Shown piece by piece: positions 23,509 through 35,224 of a stretch of 64,000 nt of DNA. Made by a program: the position numbers and the translations under genes. Source of the stretch: Terebella lapidaria (lineage: Eukaryota; Annelida; Polychaeta; Terebellida; Terebellidae); contig OX424560.1 in the NCBI GenBank assembly GCA_949152475.1, positions 41,990,719 to 42,054,718 on the forward strand, in the 5' to 3' direction. A model generated the notes under the pieces. It worked only from the letters and a program-made list of their open reading frames with translations. It did no database searches and was not told the DNA's origin. Numbering within the stretch: position 1 is the stretch's first letter; each line of letters starts with the position of its first letter.

Positions 23509-25131
23509 GTATGCCCATTTACTATTTGAAAAAAAGTCTTTGGTAGTTCATTGAGAATAGGCATGACACCTAATGTACATTGATGTAAAAACATTTAGAA
23601 TCTTGCTGGAGAAGACACATGTTATTGACTTGGACATTAGTGGTATGTAAATACAAATTATTGTAGGGAATTAGTCTATATGATCCTAGAAGTGAATGAA
23701 ATAAACACAACAATAATTTTGGCCTATTCCAGGACAATAGCGAAATGATTATTGAGATAAATAAGCGATATGGTGAAATGTATATGCAGTCAAATAGTGC
23801 TAGATTGAATTAGATAGATTTATCATATACTCCCACATATATGTTTTAAACAACTCCCCCACAGTCTGATAAGAAAGTGATGATAACGTGAGATGTATTC
23901 ATGTTAATCAGATTGAACCGGATAATGCTCCACACATCGTGCTGGTTGTGTCGCCACTAATAGCACTAATGGCGATCAGAACGCTACATTTGATGCCTAC
24001 GGTATACAGAACGGTATACCATTATTTGACTTTGACTTTGCTTTTCAATTTCGATAAGTAAACAAAATATATGAATATGTGCATGTGTTTGCGCGTAATC
24101 TTCGGATATTTCTCTGAGTTTTTTTTTCCTGGTATATCATGACTTGTATGCATGCAAAGAATACTGAGTTAAACCTGAACAGGAACAAAGTAATTGCTAT
24201 CTGTTCATTCAGAAAACACTCCCATACAGTGCTCCATTACGTGTCGAATATTGCTATTGCTGTTGATCTACGGCAATGGGGCAATATTTTCTTCAATTAC
24301 ATTTAGGTTCTCTGTGTATTCCAATCAGATAATCACCTTTTTGATTGCAATTCATTAAAAATATCTCCTTAATTTGTAAAATTATTAAGATTTTAGCAAG
24401 TAATATTTTATGTGACCATGGCTCATTCTCAAACATTCATTATAACCACAATTGTCAGGCTTTGGCTAATACGTTTTGTTCTCATTATCTCACAAATACA
24501 AAGTGGCCTGTACGCAAATGTAGCATCATCTACTGGCTAATAAACACGAGAAGACATTGCGGTCAGTCACAGCGGGGCTAATGCATACATGTACGTATGT
24601 ATTATAATTGTACATACTTGGCTACTTCCTATGCCGTTCATCTACAACAGGCTTATTCACCTTCTAAAATCCATATACTCTTTGAGTACATAGATATTTA
24701 TATATTTTCTGGCCTTGAATTCGGATTATTTGCATGAGCTGTGTCAGCTATATCGGGAAATCTTTCTCTGCGTTCATTGTATCGTGCGAGTTATCAAAAC
24801 ATATAGGCTCCGCCTAAAATAAAAATCCAAATTAAAGGGGTTCTTCGCAAAGCATCCTGGGAAGGCGAACATCCTGGGAAGGCGGTGAATTGCAATATTT
24901 GCTGTCATATGACGTTAATTCAATGTTCTTTGGAATATATCGCTTAACAGCTTATTCGAACATAGCAAATTGAGTACATTTATCACCCTCATCAGGATTC
25001 ACATGTTGTTTTAAGGGTAAATCGTTCTATTCGTCGAATATAACGCGATGTTCGTTGGCGCGGGAATTCCCCACTCCGTCGGTAAATTCTTGTCATTGCC
25101 TACATAGGACTCTGTCTCAGAGATAGGACTA

Positions 25132-25320
25132 GGTCCAGAAGCTTTCTCAGTTTTTAGCTGTTGTAGGAGTTTTTCGACCCCGGCATCGGAAACTTTAATT
25201 TCAGGCATTGCTGGGTATGGGGAGTGACCTTTGTCTGGGACTGTCTGGGCGTCTTCATGGGTGAATACAGTAGAGAACTGCCGGTTCAACAATGCAGCTT
25301 TGAGCACACAATTTTGTTTT
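25132..25320 (-). pseudogene. LINE fragment upstream of the palm (piece 1 of 4)
   Basis: Minus strand reads LLNRQFSTVFTHED, then EIKVSDAGVEKLLQQLKTEK and ASGP. This is the region directly before the reverse-transcriptase palm in Jockey/CR1-type LINEs (usual form: NEQFSSVFT, then LLKNLKPHKASGPD). It joins piece 2, which opens with SGPDLLPARFLKEMA. Confidence 0.75.
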
Positions 25321-25519
25321 TTACAGAAAAATACACGAAAACGAAAATGTACACAACCAAACAAACATTACCACGATATCTTAGTTACCACGATAACTTA
25401 GTGACCGACCATACACCGGCGGCCGTATGCATTGGCGGCCGGATCCCGCATCCTCTGGTTTCTGATAGTGATGGGCGATAATGAAATTATGGCTCGGAGA
25501 ATTCGCGTTGTATGATTTG

Positions 25520-25885
25520 TTATCGTTTCAAGTGACTATATTTTCGAAATATAAGACACTTTACCCTTCCAGGCGCCTTTTCCGATTCTTCCGGTGGGAT
25601 TCTGAACCACCACTCGGCCAAATTGAACGAAAAATTGTCGACAACATCGAGACCGGTCGCTTCCATGTAAACTCTTCCTAAATAGCGAACTGCGAATGTT
25701 CTTTGCGCGGGATACTTGTATGGAAACCCATTGCAAATGAAAAGCGACATGCGACTTGCGATGTAAGTTTTTTGCATTTCATATGCACAGCTGTACCTCA
25801 TGCTTACTTGGTAATGTCCCTGTGAGTGGCTTGTACCTTTCCCCAAACTCGGCTTACAAATCTTGTACCGAGTGTCACAAGTCAC
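25520..25885 (-). CDS. Unassigned open frame, 121 codons
   Basis: An uninterrupted minus-strand frame of 121 codons with mixed, non-repetitive composition. The C-terminal half reads FAVRYLGRVYMEATGLDVVD, FSFNLAEWWFRIPPEE and SEKAPGRVK. I recognise no family and no neighbour suggests a role. It may be a chance frame or an exon of an unseen gene. Confidence 0.25.
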   Translation of the reverse strand: MTCDTRYKICKPSLGKGTSHSQGHYQVSMRYSCAYEMQKTYIASRMSLFICNGFPYKYPAQRTFAVRYLGRVYMEATGLDVVDNFSFNLAEWWFRIPPEESEKAPGRVKCLIFRKYSHLKR

Positions 25886-26676
25886 GGCCTGAATCCATTT
25901 ACTGAAACACTAGTAGGCCTAATGATTATAATGTACACTAGTGTTTAAGAATGGACTGCGGGTAACAAACCAAACACTGTAGTGAGCCGCTCACCCATTC
26001 ATTTGTAATGTAAACATATAGGTAACAAAATCAGCAAGGACGATGAACCGAGACAAGTTTCTATAAAAAGTATCACGGGAATTGTACAAATTGATGATGA
26101 TAGATATCACTTTTACACGCGTCAGCAAACAGCACAGCCTTTCAACTTCAGCGTTACAAACAAGCTGGTTTTGGTATGTATGTTTTGTTGTGTGCTCATT
26201 TAATAATAGATGGATATACTTCACTTTCGAGAGGAATACAAGGACATATATATTTTTTTAAATCCCTAACCCTACCTACCCTACAAAATCCTCCCTACCC
26301 AACAAATTTGTATTATGATTTTTACAATAAACTTTTCTTTTCTGAACAACAAAAAAAACCACTGCAATTCTCTGATCTCTGATAAATTGATAGTACCATT
26401 AAAGGTCTATTGATCTGTCTGACACATCGGATGTAGGAGATGGATCGAATACACATGTTGTGAGCTTAGGCTTTTATACCGTGCTGCGCTCTTGACATAC
26501 TCAAGCAAACAAAAATTTTCACCTACCTACCCACAGTTGGATAAGATGGGTAGGGTTAGGGGAAACAAAGATATTTTTAAGTCTGGCCCAATAAGCAGAT
26601 TTGATGCACCGAGCGCAACTCACCAGTGAGCTTTACTAGTACATTTGTATTACTAGGTGTTGTGTGCATTAAAAAA
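25886..26676. other. Non-coding stretch
   Basis: No gene seen. CCCTAACCCTAC near 26,265 and its inverse near 26,555 form a weak inverted pair about 290 bp apart; it may be the ends of a decayed MITE. Confidence 0.4.
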
Positions 26677-28356
26677 CTAGACGCTTCCGGTCGCCTACGA
26701 CCGCTTGGGTGTATCCCCCGTAGCCCTATCATCTCTGCTGCCCCAAATATATCACTGTCAAGTGTGAAAAACTAGAGCAAGGGCTAAAAAAGATTACCAG
26801 AGAAATGTTACATCTCAAGTCACAACCGTTTTCTTTTCCCCACCAAAATTGCTGCACTGATTTTCCGAGGTTATTCCGAGGTTATACTTGGTTTCAAGTT
26901 GAAATTCAAAGTAAAATTTGACCAAAAATGCATTTCAAGATGACGAAATTGGTGCCAGATTGAACTTCTCACCATAAGTTATATTTCGCTCATAATACAT
27001 GTATGTGCCAAACATGGTTCCAAGTTGAAATTCAAAGTAAAAGGTGATCAATGTTTTCATAAAAAGCTATTGTGATCAATAATAGACTTAACTAGCAAAA
27101 AAATAATGTTAACTTATTTGGTCACAGCCATAAAATCTCTACTGGACAAAGCCTTCACCTTGTTGAGCCCAATAATAAATATTTCTTGTCTTAACTATTT
27201 TCATTGTGGTCAATAATAGACTAAACTAGTAAAAAATAATGTTAACTTATTCAGTACACAAATGGAATCTGTACTGGACATACTTTCACCTTGTTGAGCT
27301 TAATAATGAATATTTCTCATCTTAACTATATTTATTGTGGTCAATAATAGACTTAACTATTTTTATTGTGGTCAATAATAGACTTAACTAGTGAAAATAA
27401 TGTTAACTTATTCGGTTACACCAATGAAATTTGTACTAGACAAAACATTTACCTTGTTGAGGTTAATAATAAATATTTCTTGTCTTAACTATTTTTATGG
27501 TGGTCAATAATAGACTTAACTATTAAAAATAATGTTAACTTATTCAGTTACACACATGAAATCTATACTGGACAAAACCTTTACCTTGTTGAGCTTAATA
27601 ATAAACGTTTCTCGTCTTAACTATTTTTATTGTGGACAATAATAGACTTAACTAGTAAAACTAATGCTAACTTATCCAGTAATATTGTCCTGTTTTCACT
27701 GAAAACTTCAGTTCTCCATTCTGAACAAGAAACCAGTGTCATTACCTTCCATTGTACGGGCCATTGGAATGATCGTACATGTCAAAATGGATATTTCAAA
27801 ATTCTGTAATAAGTTAGGCTGTTAACATATTAATATTTATATGATCATTCTAAAAAACGATTGGTTTCGTGTGACAGCCCTTCCCAACAACACTTCCAAA
27901 TATTATCGAGATTCGTCAAAAATTGCCATCTGTAGAGCGTTCACAAGCCATGTGTCTCAAACAGGCTGTTTTCAATGCAAAATGTGTCCCCAAACGACAA
28001 ATTCAGTTGCCACGGCAACCAAAATCGATTGGTGTCGGGATCTTACCATAATATATGTGCCTACATAAAATAATGGTGATCGGGTGAGAATTGCGGCCTG
28101 TAGCGCGTTCACAAGCCATGTGTCTCAAACAGGCTGTTTTCAATGCAAAATGTGTCCCCAAACGACCAATTCAGTTGCCACGGCAACCAAAATCGATTGG
28201 TGTCGGGATCTTACCATTATATATGTGCCTGCAAAAAATAATGATGATCGGGTGAGAATTGCGGCCTGTAGCGCGTTCACAAGAAAATCTCTGCGGACGC
28301 GGACGACGAAGCCAAATCCATAGTATCCGCCGAACTTTGTTCGGGGGATACAATAA
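26677..28356 (+). mobile_element. Helentron-like element H1, copy III, both ends present
   Basis: The cleanest H1 copy: CTAGACGCTTCCGGTCGCC at 26,677 and the terminal hairpin GTATCCGCCGAAC-TTT-GTTCGGGGGATAC at 28,322-28,350, then AATAAT. It keeps one to two 110-120-bp units and about five 127-130-bp units. The 5' end sits in an A run. Confidence 0.9.
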
Positions 28357-29017
28357 TCCTGCCGCTGAGTATGTTTTAGGTGTACCATAATTTCTTTTGA
28401 GCAATAAGTCACAAAAAGACATTTGAAAATGACAATTATCAGACATTGAATCATATTTAGTCAAAAACGAAGTCTCGGTTGGTGATCCTTGATGGTGCCA
28501 AATGGATGTTTGCAAAATCTACTGAGAAAAATGTCACCCGTCTTTTGCAGCTTATACACTCGCAAAAACATAAGTTTGTATCAATGGTGGCTTTAAATCA
28601 GCTAACAGATTTTCGTGAAATATACCTGTTAATGGGGATTAATTCAAAGCATTGTACTCCTTTGTGTACTGGCCAAAAATGTGTGTGTACCCTCCCAAAA
28701 CAATTTGCATGAGCGCTCTTGTAGGAGTCTAGGAGGATGCATGTGTATTAGATAGTGCTCTTCTATTGGGAACAATACGGTATGCCTGATTTTGTGAAGT
28801 GGGGTCACGAATAACTTGCTTCAAGCTGTGGAATGATTCAACATTTCAACTTGACCTTGGGTTTAAAACTTGCAAGGGTTGATTTTTTTTTTAGTTTGAC
28901 TGCATTATGTGGATGATCAAAACAGGACACGAATCTGACCATGACAGGCTTTATTAGGATAAGTAAAATACATCAATATCTGATGGCCTTTGCTCGTTGA
29001 CCAGACTGCGCAGGTCG
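28357..29017. other. Intergenic stretch downstream of DUS3L
   Basis: Contains the DUS3L 3' untranslated region in its right part; otherwise nothing recognised. Confidence 0.5.
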
Positions 29018-32000
29018 TCAGTTGTAGGAGTTAGCTTTGTGCTTCGGCAGGAACGCAAAGTTTTGTGGGACTGGTCCAAGTAACATCTCACTGGAAAACA
29101 TGACAAAACAAAGCACATTAATGTACATGTATGAAAACACCAGCAATATAATATACACAACCTTCTACCTTCGAGTAAATGTTTTTCCCAAATAGTTTTT
29201 TAAATAAGATTCGTTATGCTCCGTTATGCTTCAGAGAGCTAACTACACTTATTGTGATGAATTTTACAATATTCTACATTTTATTCATCACAATTCTTAC
29301 TGATGCATAAAACCACACACTAGAAACACGAGTGTGATTGACTGATGAGCTACCTGATTTTGATCCAGTCGGCACAGTTAGGGCTCGCCATCAGGGTCTC
29401 CAGGTCGTCACGACCGAAGTAGTGCGGAGGTTTCTCATTGATTTTCTGTGGTAGACGCTCCAGAAGTCCAACCGGGATGTATCTGGAAATATTACAGGGA
29501 TTTGACACAGAATATACATCATCAGGAGTACACTGAGTTTACTCACAAACATGACAGGATTTACTGGCAAACATGTAACTGAGCATGGAAACAGCAGACA
29601 CAGGTGTGGCAGTGTAAGAGTAAAAGAATCCCATGTCGTTTTTGTGTGGGATAGAAATTTCAGGCGAGCCTGGGATGCACTGATGACGAGTTGGGAAATC
29701 TTTATTCCACACAAAAATGATATGGGATTCTTTTTCTCAACCGTCTGATAACATTTTGACGGTTTTTCATATCATTTCTGTAGTTTTTTGCATGTTTTGT
29801 AAATTTATGAGGAAGAAATTCGGTGCTCGATCATCCATGACTGTCCATTGTTATAACCAACTGAGCACGTCATTTGTATTGTTGCGTCATACCACGTGAC
29901 ACAACAGGCCTGGGATAGGTTTTTCCCTCGTCGGTTCACACCAGAGAAAATTTTCGCTTTTCACCAATATACAGGACGTATTTTGACAGAGGGTGAGAAG
30001 TATTCCTCAATCAGTACACCCGGTTACCAATAGAGGAAGGAGAGCCATTCCAGGAGGAAGTATTCCTCAGCCAGTACACCTGGTTACCTGTAGAGGAAGG
30101 AGAGCCACTCCAGGAGGAAGTATTCCTCAGCCAGTACACCTGGTTACCTGTAGAGGAAGGAGAGCCACTCCAGGAGGAAGTATTCCTCAGCCAGTACACC
30201 TGGTTACCTGTAGAGGAAGGAGAGCCACTCCAGGAGGAAGTATTCCTCAGCCAGTACACCTGGTTACCTGTAGAGGAAGGAGAGCCACTCCAGGAGGAAG
30301 TATTCCTCAGCCAGTACACCCGGTTACCTGTAGAGGAAGGAGAGCCACTCCAGGAGGAAGTATTCCTCAGCCAGTACACCTGGTTACCTGTAGAGGAAGG
30401 AGAGCCACTCCAGGAGGAAGTATTCCTCAGCCAGTACACCCGGTTACCTGTAGAGGAAGGAGAGCCACTCCAGGAGGAAGTATTCCTCAGCCAGTACACC
30501 TGGTTACCGGTAGAGGAAGGAGAGCCACTCCAGGAGGAAGTATTCCTCAGCCAGTACACCTGGTTACCTGTAGAGGAAGGAGAGCCACTCAGGAGGAAGT
30601 ATTCCTCAGCCAGTACACCCGGTTACCTGTAGAGGAAGGAGAGCCACTCCAGGAGGAAGTATTCCTCAGCCAGTACACCTGGTTACCTGTAGAGGAAGGA
30701 GAGCCACTCCAGGAGGAAGTATTCCTCAGCCAGTACACCTGGTTACCTGTAGAGGAAGGAGAGCCACTCCAGGAGGAAGTATTCCTCAGCCAGTACACCC
30801 GGTTACCTGTAGAGGAAGGAGAGCCACTCCAGGAGGAAGTATTCCTCAGCCAGTACACCTGGTTACCTGTAGAGGAAGGAGAGCCACTCCAGGAGGAAGT
30901 ATTCCTCAGCCAGTACACCTGGTTACCTGTAGAGGAAGGAGAGCCACTCCAGGAGGAAGTATTCCTCAGCCAGTACACCTGGTTACCTGTAGAGGAAGGA
31001 GAGCCACCCCAGGAGGAAGTATTCCTCAGCCAGTACACCTGGTTACCTGTAGAGGAAGGAGAGCCACTCCAGGAGGAAGTATTCCTCAGCCAGTACACCC
31101 GGTTACCTGTAGAGGAAGGAGAGCCACTCCAGGAGGAAGTATTCCTCAGCCAGTACACCTGGTTACCTGTAGAGGAAGGAGAGCCACTCCAGGAGGAAGT
31201 ATTCCTCAGCCAGTACACCTGGCTACCTGTAGAGGAAGGAGAGCCACTCCAGGAGGAAGTATTCCTCAGCCAGTACACCCGGTTACCTGTAGAGGAAGGA
31301 GAGCCACTCCAGGAGAAAGTATTCCTCAGCCAGTACACCCGGTTACCTGTAGAGGAAGGAGAGCCACTCCAGGAGGAAGTATTCCTCAGTCATTACACCC
31401 GGTTACCTGTAGAGGAAGGAGAGCCACTCCAGGAGGAAGTATTCCTCAGCCAGTACACCTGGTTACCTGTAGAGGAAGGAGAGCCACTCCAGGAGGAAGT
31501 ATTCCTCAGCCAGTACACCTGGTTACCTGTAGAGGAAGGAGAGCCACTCCAGGAGGAAGTATTCCTCAGCCAGTACACCTGGTTACCTGTAGAGGAAGGA
31601 GAGCCACTCCAGGAGGAAGTATTCCTCAGCCAGTACACCTGGTTACCTGTAGAGGGAGGAGAGCCACTCCAGGAGGAAGTATTCCTCAGTCAGTACACCC
31701 GGTTACCTGTAGAGGAAGGAGAGCCACTCCAGGAGGAAGTATTCCTCAGCCAGTACACCTGGTTACCTGTAGAGGAAGGAGAGCCACTCCAGGAGGAAGC
31801 GCCGGGTTGTGATCACTCCCTGCTGGTCAGAACCCCAGTGTTCCAACCCAAAGTTTGTGAAATCTCGAAGCAGTTCCAGGCGTTCTGATGCGCTGATGTC
31901 CCAATGACGGCGCTCCTTAATCTCCGTAAAAATCCACGGCTTCATCAGCGCACCTCTGTCAAAAACAGTCACTGCCCTTACCACTCCGCGGAACAAAAAG

Positions 32001-34232
32001 CAATTCGGAACACTTGTGTGTAGAAATGTGATGGGTATAAACTTGCCTTGCAATCATTGCCCCTGACACTTTAGTATGCTCCTGATGAGCTTCATAATCC
32101 TCGAAAGATAAAATGTCTCCATTCCCTAGAACGAGTATTTCACAAGAATAATATCATGAATATTGATATTAGTTTTGTTCTTCATCTGTTATGCAGACAA
32201 TCTCTGAGCCACTTTTTGAGCTGAGCTCTGCATACCGAAGAGAGGCATTGGACTCGCAGCCTGCGCACAAGTGTTGATGTACTCCCAGTCAGCCGATCTT
32301 GTGTATCTCTGCTCTCTGGAACGCCCGTGTAACTGTCAACCAATCACATGACTTGTCTACAGGCTAGTCTGAACTGACAGAGGCATTTTCTCCACACACA
32401 GCTTTTAATATTTCCTAAACTGAAAGTTAGCCAAATATTACCGTTGTCAAGGAGATGCCCCAGTCCCTGAGAGATGGCACAAGTGTGTGCGCGATGTTTT
32501 TGTTTTCGTAGATCCCCGTGCGTATTTTGGCTGTCAGAGGAATGTTCATCACAGATGACATGCTGCGAGCAATGTGCTCAAACCGTGCAGTGCGACCCAT
32601 CAGTGCCGATCCTTCGCCCTGACACAACACAAGTACAGGATACATACAAGGGAAACATCAAATATACAGCAGCTTTTCATGGTTTCCCTAAAAGTCTGAG
32701 TTTGGTCCGATAGATAATGCAGACAATTCCTCAAATGTTCAGATAGTTTTCTGATCAAGTAAATGAGTTTACCTTTTTGAAGACAAGGTCAATAGGACAG
32801 CCACAGTTGATGTCAATGAAGTCGGCATTCAAGTTCTCACAAATCATGTGTGCACAGCGTGTCATGATGTCTGCATAGGAACCACACAACTGGAACATAA
32901 CAGCGCTCTTGATTCTTGGTCAATTTGTGTGTAAGTCAGATTATATCAAAGTGAGCTGATGCACTTGATACCTGTATGCCGAATATGTCCTCGGAGACAT
33001 GGCGTTTGAGCAGAGCCCACTCGGACTGCTGACCCTGCAGCAGGTTCTGACACATGACCATCTCACTGCACGTGATGTCCGCGCCCAGGATCTTACAGAC
33101 GCGTCGGAACGGCAGGTTACCCACTGTCGTCAGCGGAGCCAGGTACAGCTTGTCCCGGAAGTCAATCTGTACAGGTAAACAAAATTCGTTTGAAGGAATG
33201 AAAAATTTTTTTTGACAATAGTATAAAGTTATATTCAGTATTCAGTAACTGGGATACTGAATCATTGAACTTACAGTTTTCTTTCCACAATCCCGACTGA
33301 GTGATTTAATAACTTCTGAGCTGTTTCTGGTGAAATTATCAACAGCTGACAACTCTGGAGATTTAGTGATCTCATGATCAGATCCAGACACTGCTGATGG
33401 CAGCACAACATTGTCCAAATCTTCTGCTACACTTTGCATCCCATCTGTCAGCTTCCCTGCTGTTTGATTCCTTCCCGGCATAGCATTACTAGAGGCAGCA
33501 CCTGTGTCCGAGGGTTTATCTTTCTGTGTTTGAGGTTTCTTGGAGTCTAGTTCCTTTCTGACCTGGTTACAGATCTCATCGCAGCGACTGAAATCATATT
33601 TCCTCTTCCAGAGAAGTCTCTGTAGATCCTTGTCCAGCGCATTGAGGACAGTTTTCCTGTCTTTTTTACGTTCATACAACTCGGTATTGATTTTGTTTTT
33701 ATGTTCAGTTGTCAGGTGTGTGGAAGCGAACCTACAGGCGAAGCTGTACGGACAGCAACCAAACGTCTGGTAATTGTAGCAGGAATCCCCGAGGTCTGGC
33801 GGCCGCATCGACAGGTACTGATCCACGTCATGCATGAAGCGACACCGCTCACCAAATGGACATTCCTTCTCTGCTAGGATCTGTGGACAGATTTTGTCCT
33901 TGGCATCAGGGTTTTTCTCTATCGGTCGTTTCTTGTTGCGGCCTTTGAGTTTAGGCCGTTTGTGTGAAGGCTCCTGAGCCCCATCAGCACCTTCTGTGTC
34001 TTTACTGTTATTTCCTTTGGCTGGTTCTTTCAGCTGCTCTGCAATTTTCTTCGGCAGAAACTCCTCTGCTAACTTAGGTTTGTGGTTAGTGTCTATATAT
34101 CTGAAAATTGATATTGTTATTTGTGACATTTTTTTCGAAATCAGGTCTATAAGATATGTGATATTTGTGGGGAATGAAACTACATGAACTACAAAGTACT
34201 CACTCTGGTTTGATGGGAGCACACCCGGCCAT
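29018..34232 (-). CDS. DUS3L: tRNA-dihydrouridine(47) synthase 3-like, complete, ten exons
   Basis: Coding exons (minus strand): 34,204-34,232; 33,275-34,100; 32,972-33,166; 32,773-32,889; 32,442-32,618; 32,236-32,332; 32,047-32,125; 31,767-31,955; 29,354-29,482; 29,018-29,090. They total 1,911 nt and keep frame throughout: 636 residues, close to human DUS3L (about 650). Known role: flavin-dependent reduction of uridine to dihydrouridine at position 47 of tRNAs. Two CCCH zinc fingers are visible (C81, C90, C96, H100 and C117, C126, C132, H138), then a basic linker and the TIM-barrel synthase domain from about 286 ([20 protein letters not shown]). The likely catalytic cysteine is C381 in [13 protein letters not shown]. 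The C-terminus ([20 protein letters not shown]) matches the vertebrate end. Nine introns: eight are GT-AG, one has a GC donor at 32,046. The start codon opens [13 protein letters not shown], matching the family's API-K region. The 2.3-kb intron 8 (29,483-31,766) opens with the 60-bp minisatellite. Confidence 0.97.
30001..31799. repeat. 60-bp minisatellite, 30 units, made of exon end plus splice donor
   Basis: Thirty head-to-tail 60-bp units (one lacks a base near 30,590). On the minus strand each unit is 32 nt identical to the end of DUS3L coding exon 8 (codons for [10 protein letters not shown] plus AG) followed by 28 nt of intron starting GTAACC. The array starts exactly at that exon boundary and runs into the intron. 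About 28 units keep CTACAG|GTAACC. The unit farthest from the exon (30,001-30,060) is the most diverged. Reading on past the first donor gives AGG TAA, a stop. Confidence 0.97.
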
Positions 34233-34466
34233 GTTTAGACCTGAATAAAATAGCACAGAAATAATACAGTGTGTCCTAATAAAAGATCAGTATAAATTGT
34301 AGTGCCAAATATTAACATATGATTGATTAAAATTTCACAGTGACATGAACTGGTACAGATCAAAGAATATGACATAAATATGAAATGTTTATCAGATTTA
34401 TCAGTAGCCTATAAATTATATTGTATATACTGTATATTGTATATCATGTATATAGACTATATACAA

Positions 34467-34823
34467 TTACGAGTCGAACAATTACCCGGGTCGGAATTTC
34501 ATTACCGGTACCCGAGAATGAATAATGATACAGTTTTTGTCTTTGAAAATTTGCGATAAACGCTAGTGACAAGAAATTCATCGGGAAAAAATCGGAAGTA
34601 GTTTTATGAGATCATGTGATCTCTTTCAAACTTGAAAATAAACACAGACAAAACAAATTATGTGTCAAAAATCGATGACTGGCGTTTACGTGTTACAATT
34701 TGCTTGTATTTGCTCTAGTGATTCCCGTTCAAATTTTGATCTATAGTTGGAAGGGTTACCCGGGGCGGGTCGGGTCAGACCACACGGGTACCCGGGTCAG
34801 AAATTTCCGACTCGTCCGGGCCC
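34467..34823 (+). mobile_element. MITE-like element, GCCCGGACGAGTC family, copy 3
   Basis: Same orientation as copy 1. The right end GACTCGTCCGGGCCC is complete; the left end is shortened to ACGAGTCG. It lies about 235 bp upstream of the DUS3L start codon. Confidence 0.75.
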
Positions 34824-35116
34824 TATCAAATCATCTCCGTGTTCACGACTTTTGATTATCTGGCGTGCAAATAATTGCCTATTATCGCTCACCCAAACGG
34901 AACACCACACTTGCCAGGTTTCAACGAATCGAGATATTTGAAGAACATTTTCGTTGTAATTTTACCTTGATGATGATATCGTATAGAAGATTGGTGCGAT
35001 GGTGAGACGATAACCCTGGAATCAAACCCTAAAAATACAGCAGATCGCACTCTGCGAAAGATGTTAAACACCGTGGTTAATCAGTCTTTCTTCGCGTGGC
35101 ACAGAGCTGTTCAGTA
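34824..35116. other. Upstream region of DUS3L, no gene seen
   Basis: Between the MITE and the large transposon. It may hold the DUS3L promoter and a 5' untranslated exon; no core motif was convincing. Confidence 0.4.
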
Positions 35117-35123
35117 GTCAGAT
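35117..35123. repeat. Target-site duplication, left copy (GTCAGAT)
   Basis: The 7 bp directly before the left terminal repeat; identical to 56,596-56,602 directly after the right one. Confidence 0.9.
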
Positions 35124-35224
35124 CATAGATCATAACACAGGGATGGCCTACTTCTGTTTACATCAGTATGAAATGTTGCGGCGCGCATATTTCTTGCGCC
35201 GGTTCTATTCCCCACTTCCGGTTT
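35124..35224 (+). repeat. Left terminal inverted repeat of the P-type transposon
   Basis: About 100 bp. The first 23 bp are a perfect inverse of 56,573-56,595; the rest matches in blocks. It includes CACTTCCGG, an ETS-type core that may also serve the promoter of the plus-strand gene. Confidence 0.9.

Larger units (their letters stand above)
21603..25131. other. 3.5-kb segment inserted in the LINE, flanked by an 8-bp direct repeat
   Basis: GGTCCAGA occurs at 21,595-21,602 and 25,132-25,139, exactly where the LINE breaks off and resumes. Inside are an H2 element (21,959-23,196) and a helicase exon (23,320-23,508). Beyond the exon (23,509-25,131) I see no further exon or repeat. I found no convincing inverted ends, so the nature of the insertion is open. 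Confidence 0.45.

Noticed and set aside
26250-26590. Telomere-like CCCTAACCC
   Set aside because: Only about one and a half repeats at each place, and arranged as an inverted pair; not a telomeric array.
30011-31638. Minus-strand repeat-protein frames ([17 protein letters not shown] type)
   Set aside because: Wrong register relative to the DUS3L exon, no flanking exons, and wholly inside the minisatellite.
29993-31888. Plus-strand open frame of 631 codons with a 20-residue repeat
   Set aside because: It is the antisense reading of the 60-bp minisatellite in DUS3L. The unit length is a multiple of three, so stop-free frames arise automatically, and the frame switches register at the one-base deletion.
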